Origin: Gnetum montanum
Taxonomy: Eukaryota > Streptophyta > Gnetopsida > Gnetales > Gnetaceae
Assembly (NCBI GenBank): GCA_015680685.1
Contig: MNCI01015722.1
Location: forward strand, 4,015 to 68,014
DNA: 64,000 bases
Direction: 5' to 3'
Numbering within the stretch: position 1 is the stretch's first letter; each line of letters begins with the position of its first letter. Both the position numbers and the translations under genes were made by a program. This document shows, one piece after another, positions 33,865 to 45,583 of the stretch. A model generated the notes under the pieces. That model was not told the origin of the DNA. It saw only the letters and a list, made by a program, of their open reading frames with translations, and made no database searches.

Positions 33865-35859
33865 TTAAATGTAAGCTAAAGATGGGCAAAATAAAAAGAG
33901 ATGATCTTCATCCTCAATGCTTTGTTTGTATATTCTGCAAATATGCTCTTCTCTTGGTAAATTAATCCAATGACCTGTCTCAACAAGGTGATGATGAGAG
34001 TTCAATCTTGCTGTAGCAATTTGATTCCATAAATAAATAGGAACAATTGAGAATAAATACTTTTGAGTACTAGATAATAAACCTCCTATAACAAAATGTA
34101 AATAAAAATCCTTCTTTCTTGATGTGTTCAACCAAAGTTTAGCCAAAACTTTTTCTTTTATAATTTTCTAGAAGATCATTTTTCAAAGGAAGATCCTTCA
34201 CTACAATATTTTATGACTATAATTCATAATATTCTTTTATGCAACCATTCATTTTTTTTGTGTAACATTCATTATCTCCTTAGCATAATTGACTTCCTTC
34301 ATGCGAATTAACTTTTGAGTATAAGCAATAAATAAACAAAGGGCTTCAACTTCAAGAGGAAGCAAATTTACTGCTAAAAGCAATATATGATAAGAAAATT
34401 GTATTCACTTGAAATTTACATACAAAAAACTATTTTTAAACATGCTTTACTTTTTTTTTAAAGAATGTGTGAAAAGAGAAGGTCCTTATGCAATACACTC
34501 ATATAATAATACAAGTTGAACAAGATTGCAAAAAAGTTATCTTTTGATCTCTCATGTCAAAATTTTTTTCCTATTGTAATTATTTCTTAGATTAAATAGA
34601 GCTCGCATACCACTTGAAACCCTCCAAGCAATAAGGGTATTCCAACTATAATTACTATCTTCCAAATATTTATGAGATTTCAAGTCCTTTTTACCCAAGA
34701 AAAAAAATGTAATTTCTATTTTCGATATCACAAATTAGAATTCTAGTCTTATTAATATTTACTTTCATACCAACATGATTGTAACAATCATGGAGGATTT
34801 AAGTATGTAATTTAATCATATAGCTAATTTTGCAATCAAGCCTACCTCATTTGCAAAGAGAACATGTTCAAGAATAATCTATTCATTGATATAGCATGAT
34901 TAGAGACATTTTGCATACAATTCTCCAATTCATCTATAAGTATGCCAAAAAGGTAGGGGACAAAGAACAACCTTGTTTAACTATGACTAAAATATTGATA
35001 ATTATTCATTATCTAGTAAGATTATTTTTAGTAAAAATATTAGCCATCTCACAAATTCTTTTAGGAGTAGAAAGGAGTTCTTGTGGAATGTTAATGCTAT
35101 CTAATCTCTTCCAAAGTTTATCTCAAGCAACAAAATTGTAAGCTTTGGAAAAATCATCAAAAAAGATAAAAGTCTTATGGTTGGGATTTTTTCTTTCTTC
35201 ACATAATAACACAAAGTTATCAAATGGTTTATAGGATGATTCCTCCTAAAGCTTGCATGCAACTGAACAAAAAGACCTTGCATTTCTACCCATGAACTAA
35301 TTTTATTTTCTAAAATAGTACCTAATGGCTTAGTGAATATAGAATTGATTGCAATCACTAGTAATTATTAATATATGTCCTATTTTTATTTTTAAAAAGC
35401 ACGATTACTTGACTAGAACACTAAGAGTGACACAAAACATGTTGAAGCCCTTTATTAAGAAGGTTGCAAGTTGCTTTTCATACCAATGGACCATAGAATT
35501 TAAGAAGCTTTGCATACCTTTCTTTGTCTATAACATTTGAATTTCTATAGAAAAGTCATTAAGGAATAACTCAAGAACACTAGAGTTATTTTTGTAGCAA
35601 GGGGAGCCTCTTAATTAAAAAGGTTATTCAAAAAAGTTTGAATAGTAGATAAGGAAAAATTTTAATAATTTTGTTATCTATTTCGATAGAAATTTCAAAA
35701 GCTTTTTGGATTAAATTTGACCTCACTCATCATTTTTTCTTACTCTTCTCTAATAAACTTCTCTTTAAAATGAATAAGCTTTTTGTAATTCTTTAGCTTT
35801 AAAACATCCAAATGTGAAGCTAAAATATATTTATAAGTTGTCAAACAATTAGCATCAAA
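33865..35859 (-). pseudogene. LINE ORF2, reverse transcriptase and zinc-finger tail (LINE segment 3)
   Basis: This is the 3' part of a non-LTR retrotransposon on the minus strand. It runs from KPWFDANC at the E4 junction, a segment typical of LINEs between endonuclease and RT, through IFTKPLGTILENKIS and QGLFVQLHASFRRNHPINHL (35101-35358), to LFGILIDELEN near 34920-34960, one of the conserved RT motifs. It ends at 33865-34146 with WINLPREEHICRIYKQSIED and EDHLFLFCPSL, the zf-RVT tail. Frameshifts and stops are frequent. Reading into 45579 across the E4 insertion restores the protein, so E4 landed in the LINE. Confidence 0.75.
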
Positions 35860-35864
35860 CCAAG

Positions 35865-36661
35865 TGATGAGTGGCGAGGTACCCCTATACTCAACCATAC
35901 GAATACGAGCGTGTCACGTGCGATCCGGTCGAACTCCAAGGACTAAGTGCTTACGCACCCAAATCAAACACTTAAGGTTAATGAATTGCTATCTTCCCAA
36001 ACTTACTTGTATTGTCACGGTTGTATGGTTAAGTAAGCCTGAAGTGTATGATTTTTATATCCTTTATCTTTTTAGTGCCTATGCTAATAGGGGAAAGGTG
36101 AAGAGACTAAATGACTAACTTTCATTAACTATTCATTAACTAAGTTTTAATTATCCTAGCATCAGTATCCGTTCCCACTTGCCGCACACACCTTGAACTA
36201 GTGCAACGCAACTAGGATTACCAAACGCTACTCGTTACTGGGTTACCAAGCATTACACACGTGCTTAAAGTGGTCGTACTGAATGCACTTAACTAGGAGA
36301 GTCAAGGGTTGAGAGAGATTAATTATCTAGGAAAGCATTTAAATATTTAACAATAATTAAATCCTATTTAGCTTAGTCCATATGCTGCAAGGTTTATTAG
36401 AAAGTTTATCTTTATTATCATACACAAATGTGTGTTTAGGTACAATTTGCTCGAATAAAGATCCGTTCACTTTGAGACTCCTACTGTGGGCACATGGAAA
36501 TTATTCTAACTCTAGAATGGTAAAATTACTATAGTTTGGCTAAGGGACTAACTCTAGATGAGTGAACAAAGGAAAGCCGCCTCTTATTTATAAACCATGA
36601 GAAGGGCTGTGATATCGTGTACGCGATATCGTAGGGGCCGACGTGATATCGCAGCTCATCA
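35865..36661 (-). repeat. 3' LTR of E4
   Basis: On the minus strand it starts TGATGAGCTGCGATATCACG and ends CGCCACTCATCA. TATA box at 36585-36592. Palindrome array at 36609-36654. 797 bp. Confidence 0.9.
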
Positions 36662-36671
36662 TACACCCATG
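36662..36671 (-). promoter_or_regulatory. polypurine tract of E4
   Basis: CATGGGTGTA on the minus strand next to the LTR. Confidence 0.6.
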
Positions 36672-38600
36672 ACTGAATGGAAACTCATCCTCGAGTTCCT
36701 TACAGAATATTGGGAAGGTATGGGATTATTGACTTGAATGACACTAATGGTGAATGGGGTGACATGTGAATGGATCATCATTACAATACATGAAAAATTA
36801 GTGTTCATGACAACAAGAGCGAACACTATACACATTTGACATCCAACCTTATTTGGCAGCTGAGAGAGAAGAGAGAAGTGAGAGAGAAAAGAAGAAGTTT
36901 GTTGCTGCCGATGCCAAGATTGCGCTTTTTGTTGTCTATCCATAAGCGCACCATCAATCTTGTTCCTTGCATAACTGCTTTACCACCAGTCCATTCCAAG
37001 TGTTTCCTCCAGATCCAATCCATTGGTGTATGATTGCCATCTGCACACATAACACAGTCTTATATTAGCAAGGGTAAATGAATCATAATGCAGTTGATAC
37101 CCTGCTTTAGTGTAAGGTCCATTGGCTGAGTTGTGATATGGCTAATGTAGATTTTGGAGGTCTAATACTGGTGACTACCAAAGGTGTAGGGGTTAAGAGA
37201 AAATCGAAAAAATTGGACAAGGACCCCCATGACTGAGAGCAAACCTCTAGTAGCGATAGAATGAAAAAAGAGAAGAAATAAGAAAGATGGAGAAAAAGAA
37301 ACAATGGTAACACTGATAAAATGGATGTCAAAGATGGAGATGAACAAAATAAATGGTAATTGCAGAAATGTTTAAGGGAAAGAAATTAATGGATGCACCA
37401 AATAGGAATGCCAGTGGGTCCTCCCCAAAGCAGGCTCATGCCCTTAATGCCTTGACAATCTTGCATTCAAAGAGTCCGTAGGCTCTGAAAATGCTATTTG
37501 GAAACAAGAGTTAAGGTCTTAACCACAAGAGTTTACCAAAAAGAAAACAATGCGTCAACCAAAATATAGACTATTGATATAACCGGCAATGAGGTGAAAA
37601 TGGAGAAAGAAGAATGGAAAGAAGAGAATGGAATGGAATGTCAAGAAAAAGGTGATGTACAACCCCTTGTGTATTAATGGTTAATGTGACTTAGTAGATC
37701 TCCTTTCAAATCCAGCCTCAAACAATCCACATCCAGTGACTTCGCATTAATAAATTTGGCCAATCCATCCACTTGAAGTAATAAGAATGCTTCCGCTAAA
37801 AAAGTCACCACCATTCTGATGAAACGAGGAAGGGGAAAGTAGGAAGCGAGAAAGGGCCTTAGTTAGAGGAAACTTGTTTGTTTAGTTCCATAACTAGTGC
37901 TTGTAGCCCAGATGATTATTTCATCTAAGGGGTGTGCTTTGAATTCTCACTATTTTTTTTATCTTTTATGTGAGAACCATACTATGCAAAGACTTATTAT
38001 TATTTTTATTAGCTCAGCTTCCCAATAATGGAGCAACGTCAAAATGGTAAGGAAAACTCAAGAAGAAAACATCCAAGCACCCAAGAGAATGGCTAGCACA
38101 AGTGCATCAAGTTCCCTTGAAGTCACACCTTGTTTAATCCTTGAGTCCTTCCTTAGTTTGAGAAATACCCAGTCACCAATTCGTTGATAGTTCTTATTGT
38201 TTAAGGAAGGGGACTATATAGTTCCAAGACAAGAGAGACCATAGAATTTAGTGGATGCATGGATGATGTGGACTCATTGCCTGTTATATCAAAAGAACCA
38301 TACCATAGTATCAACATCATAACTTAAAGGTAAAAGCCAAACATTAGCAATCAATGGAATACAGTTCATACCATCTCCACGAGCACTTATTAGGTGACAA
38401 ACCTTAACAAAATAAATAATCACACAAATAAACAAAAAAGTATGAATGATGTTGCAAAACAAAACAAGGAGAGTTAAGGAAATTTGTAAAACAAAAATTT
38501 GCAAAATAAAAATGTGTAAAACAAAAACTTAAAAAAGAAACTGAGGTTCTTGACTAATCAGCATAGGTGGTCATCTTCCCCATGACTAAGTTGGAAGTGG
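36672..38600 (-). other. 3' non-coding region of E4
   Basis: Collinear with E3 20535-22600 and E1 546-2555. Internal PPT-like motifs at 37218-37236 and 38570-38592. Conserved blocks at about 37398-37440, 37880-37945, 38096-38130 and 38275-38395. A GTGTTC...GAACAC hairpin-forming segment lies near 36803-36829. No coding frame is supported. Confidence 0.65.
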
Positions 38601-39710
38601 AAGATCTAAAATAGTGAGCAAGGACATCCTCTCTCATATGTATTATGTACATCGGCTATTCTAAGTTCATGGAAGGGTTTGGTTTGTTGTACATTGACCA
38701 ATAATCTCTTATTAGGGCTTTCAAGTTTGTATGAGGGAAAGGTTGTATGAATGATGTAGGACCCTTCTAACAATGTTTGAAATTTTGTGCATTGTGGCAC
38801 ATGTGTGGGGTTCTAGTAAAAGACCTTATCTCCTCATTGGTACTTAACCTTTCAAATTTTTAAGTCATGATGTTGTTTGTTATGTGCCTTGTGCAACTTA
38901 TTTGATGATAGGGTAACCAGTCAATTTTCATCTAGCACGTTTAGAGTTTCCAATCCTTGTTTTTGTGTTAGATTATGGTCAAGGTGGAGGTCACATGCCA
39001 TGGATAGTGTACAGAGCTCGGTTTGAATTGGAAGCTTTGGAAGTTTTCGATATACTAACTCATAGGGAGAGTAGCCTATAGGGAGGTTGCAAGTGGAGCA
39101 ATATGCCAAGAGAGCATCATTCAGTTTAGTGCTCCAATCTCGCCTATATTTGCTAATTGTCCTTGTTAATATTTTAGTAATCTCCCGATTAGTAACCTTG
39201 GCTTGGCCATTAGCTTGGGAGGTGATAAGGTGTAGTCAATTTATGTTCAACCCCTAAGCATTGCATCAACTTCTAAAAGGTTGCACCCATGAAGTGTGTT
39301 CCATTATCCAAGATAAATGCATGTGGCACACCAAACCTATTTATGACTTGTTGCTGCACAAATTGTGTAGTTGTAGACGATGTGCAATCTGTAACAGTAG
39401 TTGCTTCAACCCATTTTGTTATATAGTAAACAACAACAATGATGTAAGCTTTTCCATTGGAAATTGGTGTAATGGGCCCCATAAAGTCTATTCCCCAGAC
39501 GTCAAAGGGTTCCAAAGGTTGAATCCATTATTGTAGACCCTCCATTCTAGCAGTTATTCCTCCATCACATTGACAGTGCTCGTAGGATTGGAAAAATTGA
39601 TGGACCTCCTGAAATAATGTTGGCCAGTAATATCCTGCAAGTAGGATCTTAATAGCCGTTCATCTCCCTGCATAGTGACCTCCACAAGGGTCCTCATGAG
39701 CATCTTGGAG
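38601..39710 (-). pseudogene. integrase (E4)
   Basis: The minus strand shows the H2C2 zinc-binding region near 39541-39710 (AHEDPCGGHYAG, GYYWPTLF, QSYEHCQCDG). The catalytic core follows at 39273-39515 with [13 protein letters not shown] and [14 protein letters not shown], then a TAG in place of a lysine codon, then PYH...QANGQAKVTNREI after a one-base shift near 39225. The last part is GYSPYELVYRKLP (38921-39109) and NKRLLVNVQQTKPF. Both aspartates of the DD35E triad are intact, but the glutamate position, 35 residues after the second D, is lysine (AAG). No chromodomain follows. Confidence 0.85.
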
Positions 39711-39779
39711 AACTCTTAGTTGGTCCACATCAAGCACACATCATCAAACCAAGCCATCAGAACAGACTTTGTAAAGTTA

Positions 39780-41708
39780 TCTGTTGATTTCCATGAAGTA
39801 CTTGGCTCTGTGAAGAAACTGTTATTTCTTCCTAAAGTCCAGCTCCTATGATGTTTGTTGGAAAAGGAGATAGGTGAGAATGCTACTATACCAATTCGTT
39901 CCCATGGGTTGGTTATTCACTACATCGAAAAAGAGGGCTTCATTAGGGAAATGATCAGATATGACATATTGATCCTCTTTGTTGTCCCAGTGCAATCGAG
40001 ATAAGTGATCTACAACTACATTCTCGGTGCCCTTTCGATCTATCATCGTTAGATCGAACTCTTGTAGGATTACCAACCATCGTATAATACGAGGGCTAAC
40101 TGTTGGCTTGTTCATGAGGAACCTAATTGCACTATGATCTGTATGGATGAACACTTTGTGACCTAACACATAGTGCTTAAAATTATCTAGTGCAAACACT
40201 ATAGTCATTAATTCTTTTTTTGTAGTTGTGTAGTTAAGTTGTGCNNNNTGCTTAAACTTATCTAGTGCAAACACTATAGCCATTAATTCTTTTTCTGTAG
40301 TTGTGTAGTTAAGTTGTGCACCGACAATACTCCTACTTGCATAGTGGATGTAGTANCAGTCAGGGGCTTGTAGAATGGGAGTTTCTACAAGTTTTTGTTT
40401 CAGAGTTTGGAANTGAAATGGTCTAGATTAGTCAGGGGCCTGTAGAATGGGAGTTTCTACAAGTTTTTGTTTCAGAGTTTGGAATGCTCGTTCACATTCC
40501 CTAGTCCATTCAAATGGTGCATCCTTCTTCATCAATTTTACCAACGGTTTGGAAATCTTGGAGAAGTTCTCAATGAATCTCTGATAGTAGCCAGTGTGTC
40601 CAAGGAATGACCAAATGTCTTTGAAAGTTTCCGGTTGTTGGGTGATTCCTTGGATGACCCTAACTTTAACTATGTCTACCTCTATTCTTGAATGTGAGAT
40701 CTTGTGCCCAAGTACTATGCCTTCTTGGACCATTAGATGGCTTTTCTTCCAGTTGAGCCTTAAGTTAGTTTCTACGCATCTTTTCAGTACTTGCTCTAAT
40801 CAGTCCAAGGCTTGATCAAAAATTGTTCCATAAGTGGAGAAGTCGTCCATAAAGACTTTCACTTCGTTTCCTATCTGTTGTTGGAATATGTTTAGAACTA
40901 GGCATTGAAACATGGTAGGAGCATTGCACAAGCCAAATGACATTTGTTTATATGCAAAAATTCCCCAAGAACTGGTGAACGTTGTCTTGGCTTAATCTTT
41001 TGGTGCTATCTGTATTTGGTTGTATCCACTATAACCATCCAGAAAACTATAATAGTGATGCCTTGTTATGGTGTCCAAGACTTGGTCAACGAATGGAAAC
41101 GGAAAGTGATCCTTGAATGTTGCCATGTTCAACAGCCTAAAATCTATACACACCCTCCATTTGCCTCCCTTTTTAGGCATGATCTCTAGAGGGCTAACCC
41201 ATTCACTATCAGCAATGGGATATATGAACCCTACCTTAAGAAGTTGTTCTATCTCTTCTTTTACTATTTGTCTCAATTTTTGGTTCAATCACCTCTATGG
41301 TTTTTTTTGAGGTTTCATGGAGGGGTGCTTGTAAATCCTATGTTGGCATATCCTAGGATCTATTTGGGTTAACTCAGGGTATGACCAGGCAAAGGCTTTT
41401 GACCACTTGTTTATCACTTTCAGTAGTCTTTCTTTTTGTTTGGGAACAAGTCTTGCATTGATGATCATTGATTTTCCATTTTTGAGGGTCATATACTCCA
41501 GACTAGTGGGCAATGGTTTCAAATCTAAGAGCTCTTGTTTAAATCTCTCAGGAATTTCCAACTTTCCCCAGTTGATGTTTTCAAGGTTAAGGTTTGGAAG
41601 TTGGCAATGAACTTGCTTTAGTATCTCTATGCTTTCAATGTAAGCACTAGTTATTCCCTTAGTGAATTCCATGCATGTTAGCGAATTGCTCTCTTGATAA
41701 GCCATCAA
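39780..41708 (-). pseudogene. reverse transcriptase and RNase H (E4)
   Basis: The linker at 41295-41708 ends SKAFAWSYPELTQIDPRICQH. RT at 40992-41288 has EWVSPLEIMPKKGGKWRVCI and FLDGYSGYNQIQIAP, then a TAA replacing a Gln codon. The active site FMDDF lies at about 40842-40862, followed by EGIVLGHKISHSRIEVD and FLGHTGYYQRFIENFSKISK (40428-40733). RNase H (39846-40283) has NYTTTKKELM, HTDHSAIRFLMNKPTVSPRI and VVDHLSRL. N-flanked duplicated segments at 40174-40319 and 40356-40483 interrupt the RT-RNase H joint and look like assembly errors. Confidence 0.85.
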
Positions 41709-41723
41709 CCATTGGGTGTCTTC

Positions 41724-42330
41724 TTATCGTGTGGTTGCTATATATAGGCACTTTTGTATATTAATGTCTTGTGCACACCGACTACATGCAGGCAATGCTA
41801 AACTTCTCACAACCCATGATTTCTGCACGCAATGGCACCCCATGTCACTGTATGTAATGCATGGAACTTTCTTCTTCTCAATCTTTCCAAAAGTATTCTT
41901 CTTGGATATTTCTAGGGAAAGATTGTGGATTCTTAGGCATGCATCTATAGTACTTAGCCATGCTCTTCCCATTATTATTGGGAAGTCCCCTTTACCGTTG
42001 TTTACTTGTATTACTAGGAAATCAACTAGATATGACCAACCACACACAGTGATAACGATGTCCTCAACCAGTCCCAAGGGGACAGTGATGGACTGGTCAG
42101 CTAGCTCTAGTCGAATATTACTCTTTCTTAATGGAGGTAGGTTATAGGCTTTGTACATCTCTTGTGATATTAAGTTGACTTCGGAACCTGAGTCTAGAAG
42201 AGCTTTACAAGGTTCATTCCCAGCAACTTGGAGATAGATTAGAGGACTTCCAGGATCAGAGAATTTTCTAGGAAGGTGGCCCACCTTAATCTAGTCAGTA
42301 ACGACATGTGTTAACATAACCATGTGCGTT
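41724..42330 (-). pseudogene. aspartic protease (E4)
   Basis: The frame 41724-42284 (186 residues) starts GHLPRKFSDPGSPLIYLQVA. The retropepsin active site is CKALLDSGSEVNLIS near residues 33-47, followed by GLVEDIVITVCGWSYLVDFL and the flap-downstream segment GDFPIIMGRAWLSTIDACL. The active site looks intact, unlike E3. The frame ends with a short C-rich tail. It is fused in the gag-pol order and would process the polyprotein. Confidence 0.82.
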
Positions 42331-42339
42331 GAGCTCGGT

Positions 42340-44824
42340 TTTCAGGTTGAAGGAGGTCCCGAAGCTTTACTTGGTAGGGAGGTGTTCAGATGTTCAACTG
42401 CTTGTGATGGTGAGGGCTTGGTTGGATTGTTGGTTCTGAAGAAAGATATTTTCTACATAAGGTTGTCAAAACCAACTGTAGGTTGAGGATTTATAGCCCT
42501 CATGACATTGGGTTGTGGCGGTTGAGTGGGGAGTACCCTTGCATTGTTGGAGCAGGTGGTAGTGGAGCTATTGGCGTGAGCTATCGATGTGTCTCCCGTA
42601 GGAGAAAGAGTCCTATAATACTCCTGAGCTTGGTAGTGATGTTGTCATGCCACATGACCAACAGAGTCACATGGAGAGATTGGCTGCTGCACGTAGTAGC
42701 CATATGGATCCGGTTGCTAGTAAGGGTATTGTTGCCTAGGTGGTGGCATCCCCCATGATTGTCGGTATTGCACTGCTGGTGTTGCTCAATAGGTTGTGGT
42801 AGAGTTCCACTTGGATAATACATTAATGGTTGGTGGAACTACCTCGGGTTACCTTGGGGATAAGGTAACCATCAGGGTGCTTGCCGTTTGTTAAGTCGTG
42901 GGCCAAGTGCATACACCCTAGACTCTTGCAGATGTGAGATTACTAGGCAACATCCCTTAGGATGGTCATACTGGCATATCTCACATCCACTGTCATTTTC
43001 CATATCAAAATCCACAACTTCTTCGGTGATGTCCATTTTACCCTTACCTTTGTTACGTGCATGGTCCAGGTCTGTCTTTTTCTTTTTATCATAGTCACTA
43101 TTTCGCTCCTTAGACTCCTCTACAATTTTGAGAACGGTTTCAAATCTACTATCCAAGGAGTCCCACATTTGGTCTACCTTTACCAACACTTCTATTGTTA
43201 ATTTTTAGAGTAGCAAGGTTTTCCTATTCATCATCTCTTCAAGTGGGGACTCTTCCTCCTCCTCACAGAATCTCACTCCTCTTTTTCAGAGGGAAGGATC
43301 GTGATTGTACTCTTTCGCACTTTCTCTCTTATGTAGCTCTCCTTCTTCCTTAGCTACTTGCTCCAACAATCTATGGATCTGATGGAACCTAAGCTATGAT
43401 AATATGCCTTGGGCATACGTTCCAAGGATTCTCTTGGTTTCATGCCTAAGTCCATCTACGAGATGGCATAGTTGATCTTGTTGCGAGTAATCATGGCCCA
43501 TGCAACGATGTAACAGTGCATGGTATCAGCTCATGGCAGCATCCAAGGGTTCATGGGTTCCCTGCTTCCATCCTTGGATTTGCTTTTGTAGGTTGGACAC
43601 CTGGGAGTGCGTTTGATACTTATCATTAAACAGTTCTAGCATCGTACTCCACCTTTGAATGGATTCCGGTTCTAAGGATCGATACTAGCTTTCTACTTCT
43701 TTTACTAGTGTCCTTGAAAATAACTTTAGTTTTTGCTACTCATTCTCAATGTTTTGCAAGGTACATGCATTGTGAAATGCTTGTAAGTGGTTCTGATGTT
43801 AAGCATTATATCCCCCCTCAAATTGTGGGATATTATTCATGTCCAGTCTCTTGATCCTGCTATCTTTTTGGTGCCTTTTGGGTATTCTAACAACCTCCGT
43901 GATGTCTAACATGCTTCAGGTTGCAAGTAGGGGTTCTTTTCGGTCATTTCTCTCATAGCATCTATGATGTCTACACGGTTCCCTACTTTTCCTTCTTCCA
44001 TGTTGTGATTCTCTAGAATGCCCTCATCCACATTCTCAACTCTCTCGTCAAGGTCTCTCATTTTGTTTACCCTTATCCTCACGGTTAGGTTCCTTATGAC
44101 TGTGTCCCGATATAGAAGGAGAGGGTGAATGTGATGGTGAAGGTGAAGAAGAAGGAGAACCATTGCCATGATGATGTTTCCTACCTTCTCTTCGGTGGTC
44201 CCAGCCCTGATCGTGACGATGATCAGAATGCCTATCCTTATCATGTGTTTGTGTTCCCTCGTTGAACATTTGGTGTTCGTGGGGATTAGAACCAGGGTTG
44301 TGAATCGTGGAGTAAAGGTTCTGATACACCACCTCCTCACCATCATTAGGAGGGGGAACATCATTTCGTGGAGAATTGATTGAAATAAGTTCGCCACCCT
44401 CAATTTCGCTTAAGATAGGTGGAGCGTTATGGCGTCCTTTGCCCTTCAACGATGTATGGGAACTCTCTTCTTGCAAGTCCCGTTGATGTTGCACTTCTAT
44501 GGAATGGTAGTCCCTTGTGTCGTAATCACATGCAACGTACTCTACGTATAACTGTGACATGCCTATTTGTGCAAGGGCATGAAGGAGCATGTTGGGGGCT
44601 GCCCTGTCTGGAGGCAACACTATGTTACCCTCTAAGTCTCTCCAATGTAGTTGTTCATCTTGATGGAGAATAAAGGTAAAGTCAGGTATATACTCATTGT
44701 GATGAAAATATACCACATGGAATTGTTGAGGAACTGGTGGATTTTGGTTATGTGTGTTGTGCCACCGATTGTCTTTTGTGTGAGTCCTAAGTGGTGAAGT
44801 GCTTTTGTGCGAAGAAGAAGACAT
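42340..44824 (-). pseudogene. gag (E4)
   Basis: It begins at the ATG at 44824, about 130 bp after the primer site: MSSSSHKSTSPLRT, then a segment with FILHQDEQLHWRDLEGNIVLP and a charged, His- and Ser-rich stretch. The Retrotrans_gag-like core lies at about 43390-43800 (SIQRWSTMLELFNDKY, LLHRCMGHDYSQQDQLCHLV). The motif CEICQYDHPKGCC near 42960-43000 is a short variant of a zinc knuckle. A proline/glutamine-rich part leads into protease. At least four frame changes or stops are needed to read through, so it is not functional. Confidence 0.72.
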
Positions 44825-44950
44825 TTTTGTCTTGTTCGGTGTGCTATTTACTATTGTCTTGTTTTTCTTTTGATCAACCCTAAGGGTTCATTCTAGCTCC
44901 CAACGATATGGATGATCTCCTATGTTCTACATAGCTCACAAACAACTAAG

Positions 44951-44969
44951 TCCTTGGCAACAGTGCCAA
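44951..44969 (-). promoter_or_regulatory. primer binding site of E4, tRNA-Asp type
   Basis: The minus strand reads TTGGCACTGTTGCCAAGGA immediately after the 5' LTR, the same site as in E3 with a few transitions. Confidence 0.68.
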
Positions 44970-45578
44970 TGATGAGTGGNNNNNNNNNNNNNNNNNNNNN
45001 NNNNNNNNNNNNNNNNNNNNNNNNNNNNNNNNNNNNNNNNNNNNNNNNCATTAGTATCCATTCCCACTTGCCGCACACACCCTAAACCAGTGCAACGCTA
45101 TTGGGATTACTAAATGGTACTCGTTACTAGGTTACCAAGCATTACACACGTGCTCGAAGCGGTTGTACTGGATGCACTTAACTAGGAGAGTCAAGGGTTG
45201 AGAGAGATTAATTATCTAGGAAAGCATTTAAACACTTAACAATAATTAAATCCCATTTAGCTTATTCCATATGCTGCAAGGTTTATTAGAAAGTTCGTCT
45301 TTATTGCCGTACACAAATGTGTGCTCAGGTATAATTTGCTCAAATAAAGATCCGTTCACTTTGAGACTCCTAGTGCGAGCACATGGAAAATATTCTAACT
45401 CTAGAATGGTAAAACTGCTATAGTTTGGCTAAGGGACTAACTCTAGATGAGTGAATAAGGGAAAGCCACCTCTTATTTAAAGACTTGGTGGTGGGTTGTG
45501 ATATCACGTATGTGATATCACAGGGGCCAATGCAATATCACGTATGCGATATTGCATACGCGATATCACGGCTCATCT
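44970..45578 (-). repeat. 5' LTR of E4 with a sequence gap
   Basis: On the minus strand it starts AGATGAGCCGTGATATCGCG (TG mutated to AG) and ends CCACTCATCA at the PBS. N run at 44980-45048 (69 Ns); by comparison with the 797-bp 3' LTR roughly 250 bp are missing there. It has four or five GATATC-type palindromes (45497-45571) against three in the 3' LTR. Confidence 0.85.
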
Positions 45579-45583
45579 CCAAG

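Larger units (their letters stand above)
35865..45578 (-). mobile_element. E4: near-complete Athila-lineage gypsy element inserted in a LINE
   Basis: Minus strand: 5' LTR 44970-45578, PBS, gag, protease, RT, RNase H, integrase, about 1.9 kb non-coding, PPT, 3' LTR 35865-36661. Target duplication CCAAG is perfect (35860-35864 and 45579-45583). The outermost base of the 5' LTR has mutated (AG instead of TG). Frames are broken by stops, one-base shifts and N-flanked duplications. It lacks the extra 3' reading frame seen in E2 and E5. About 9.7 kb as assembled, truly longer because the gap in the 5' LTR is under-sized. Confidence 0.92.
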
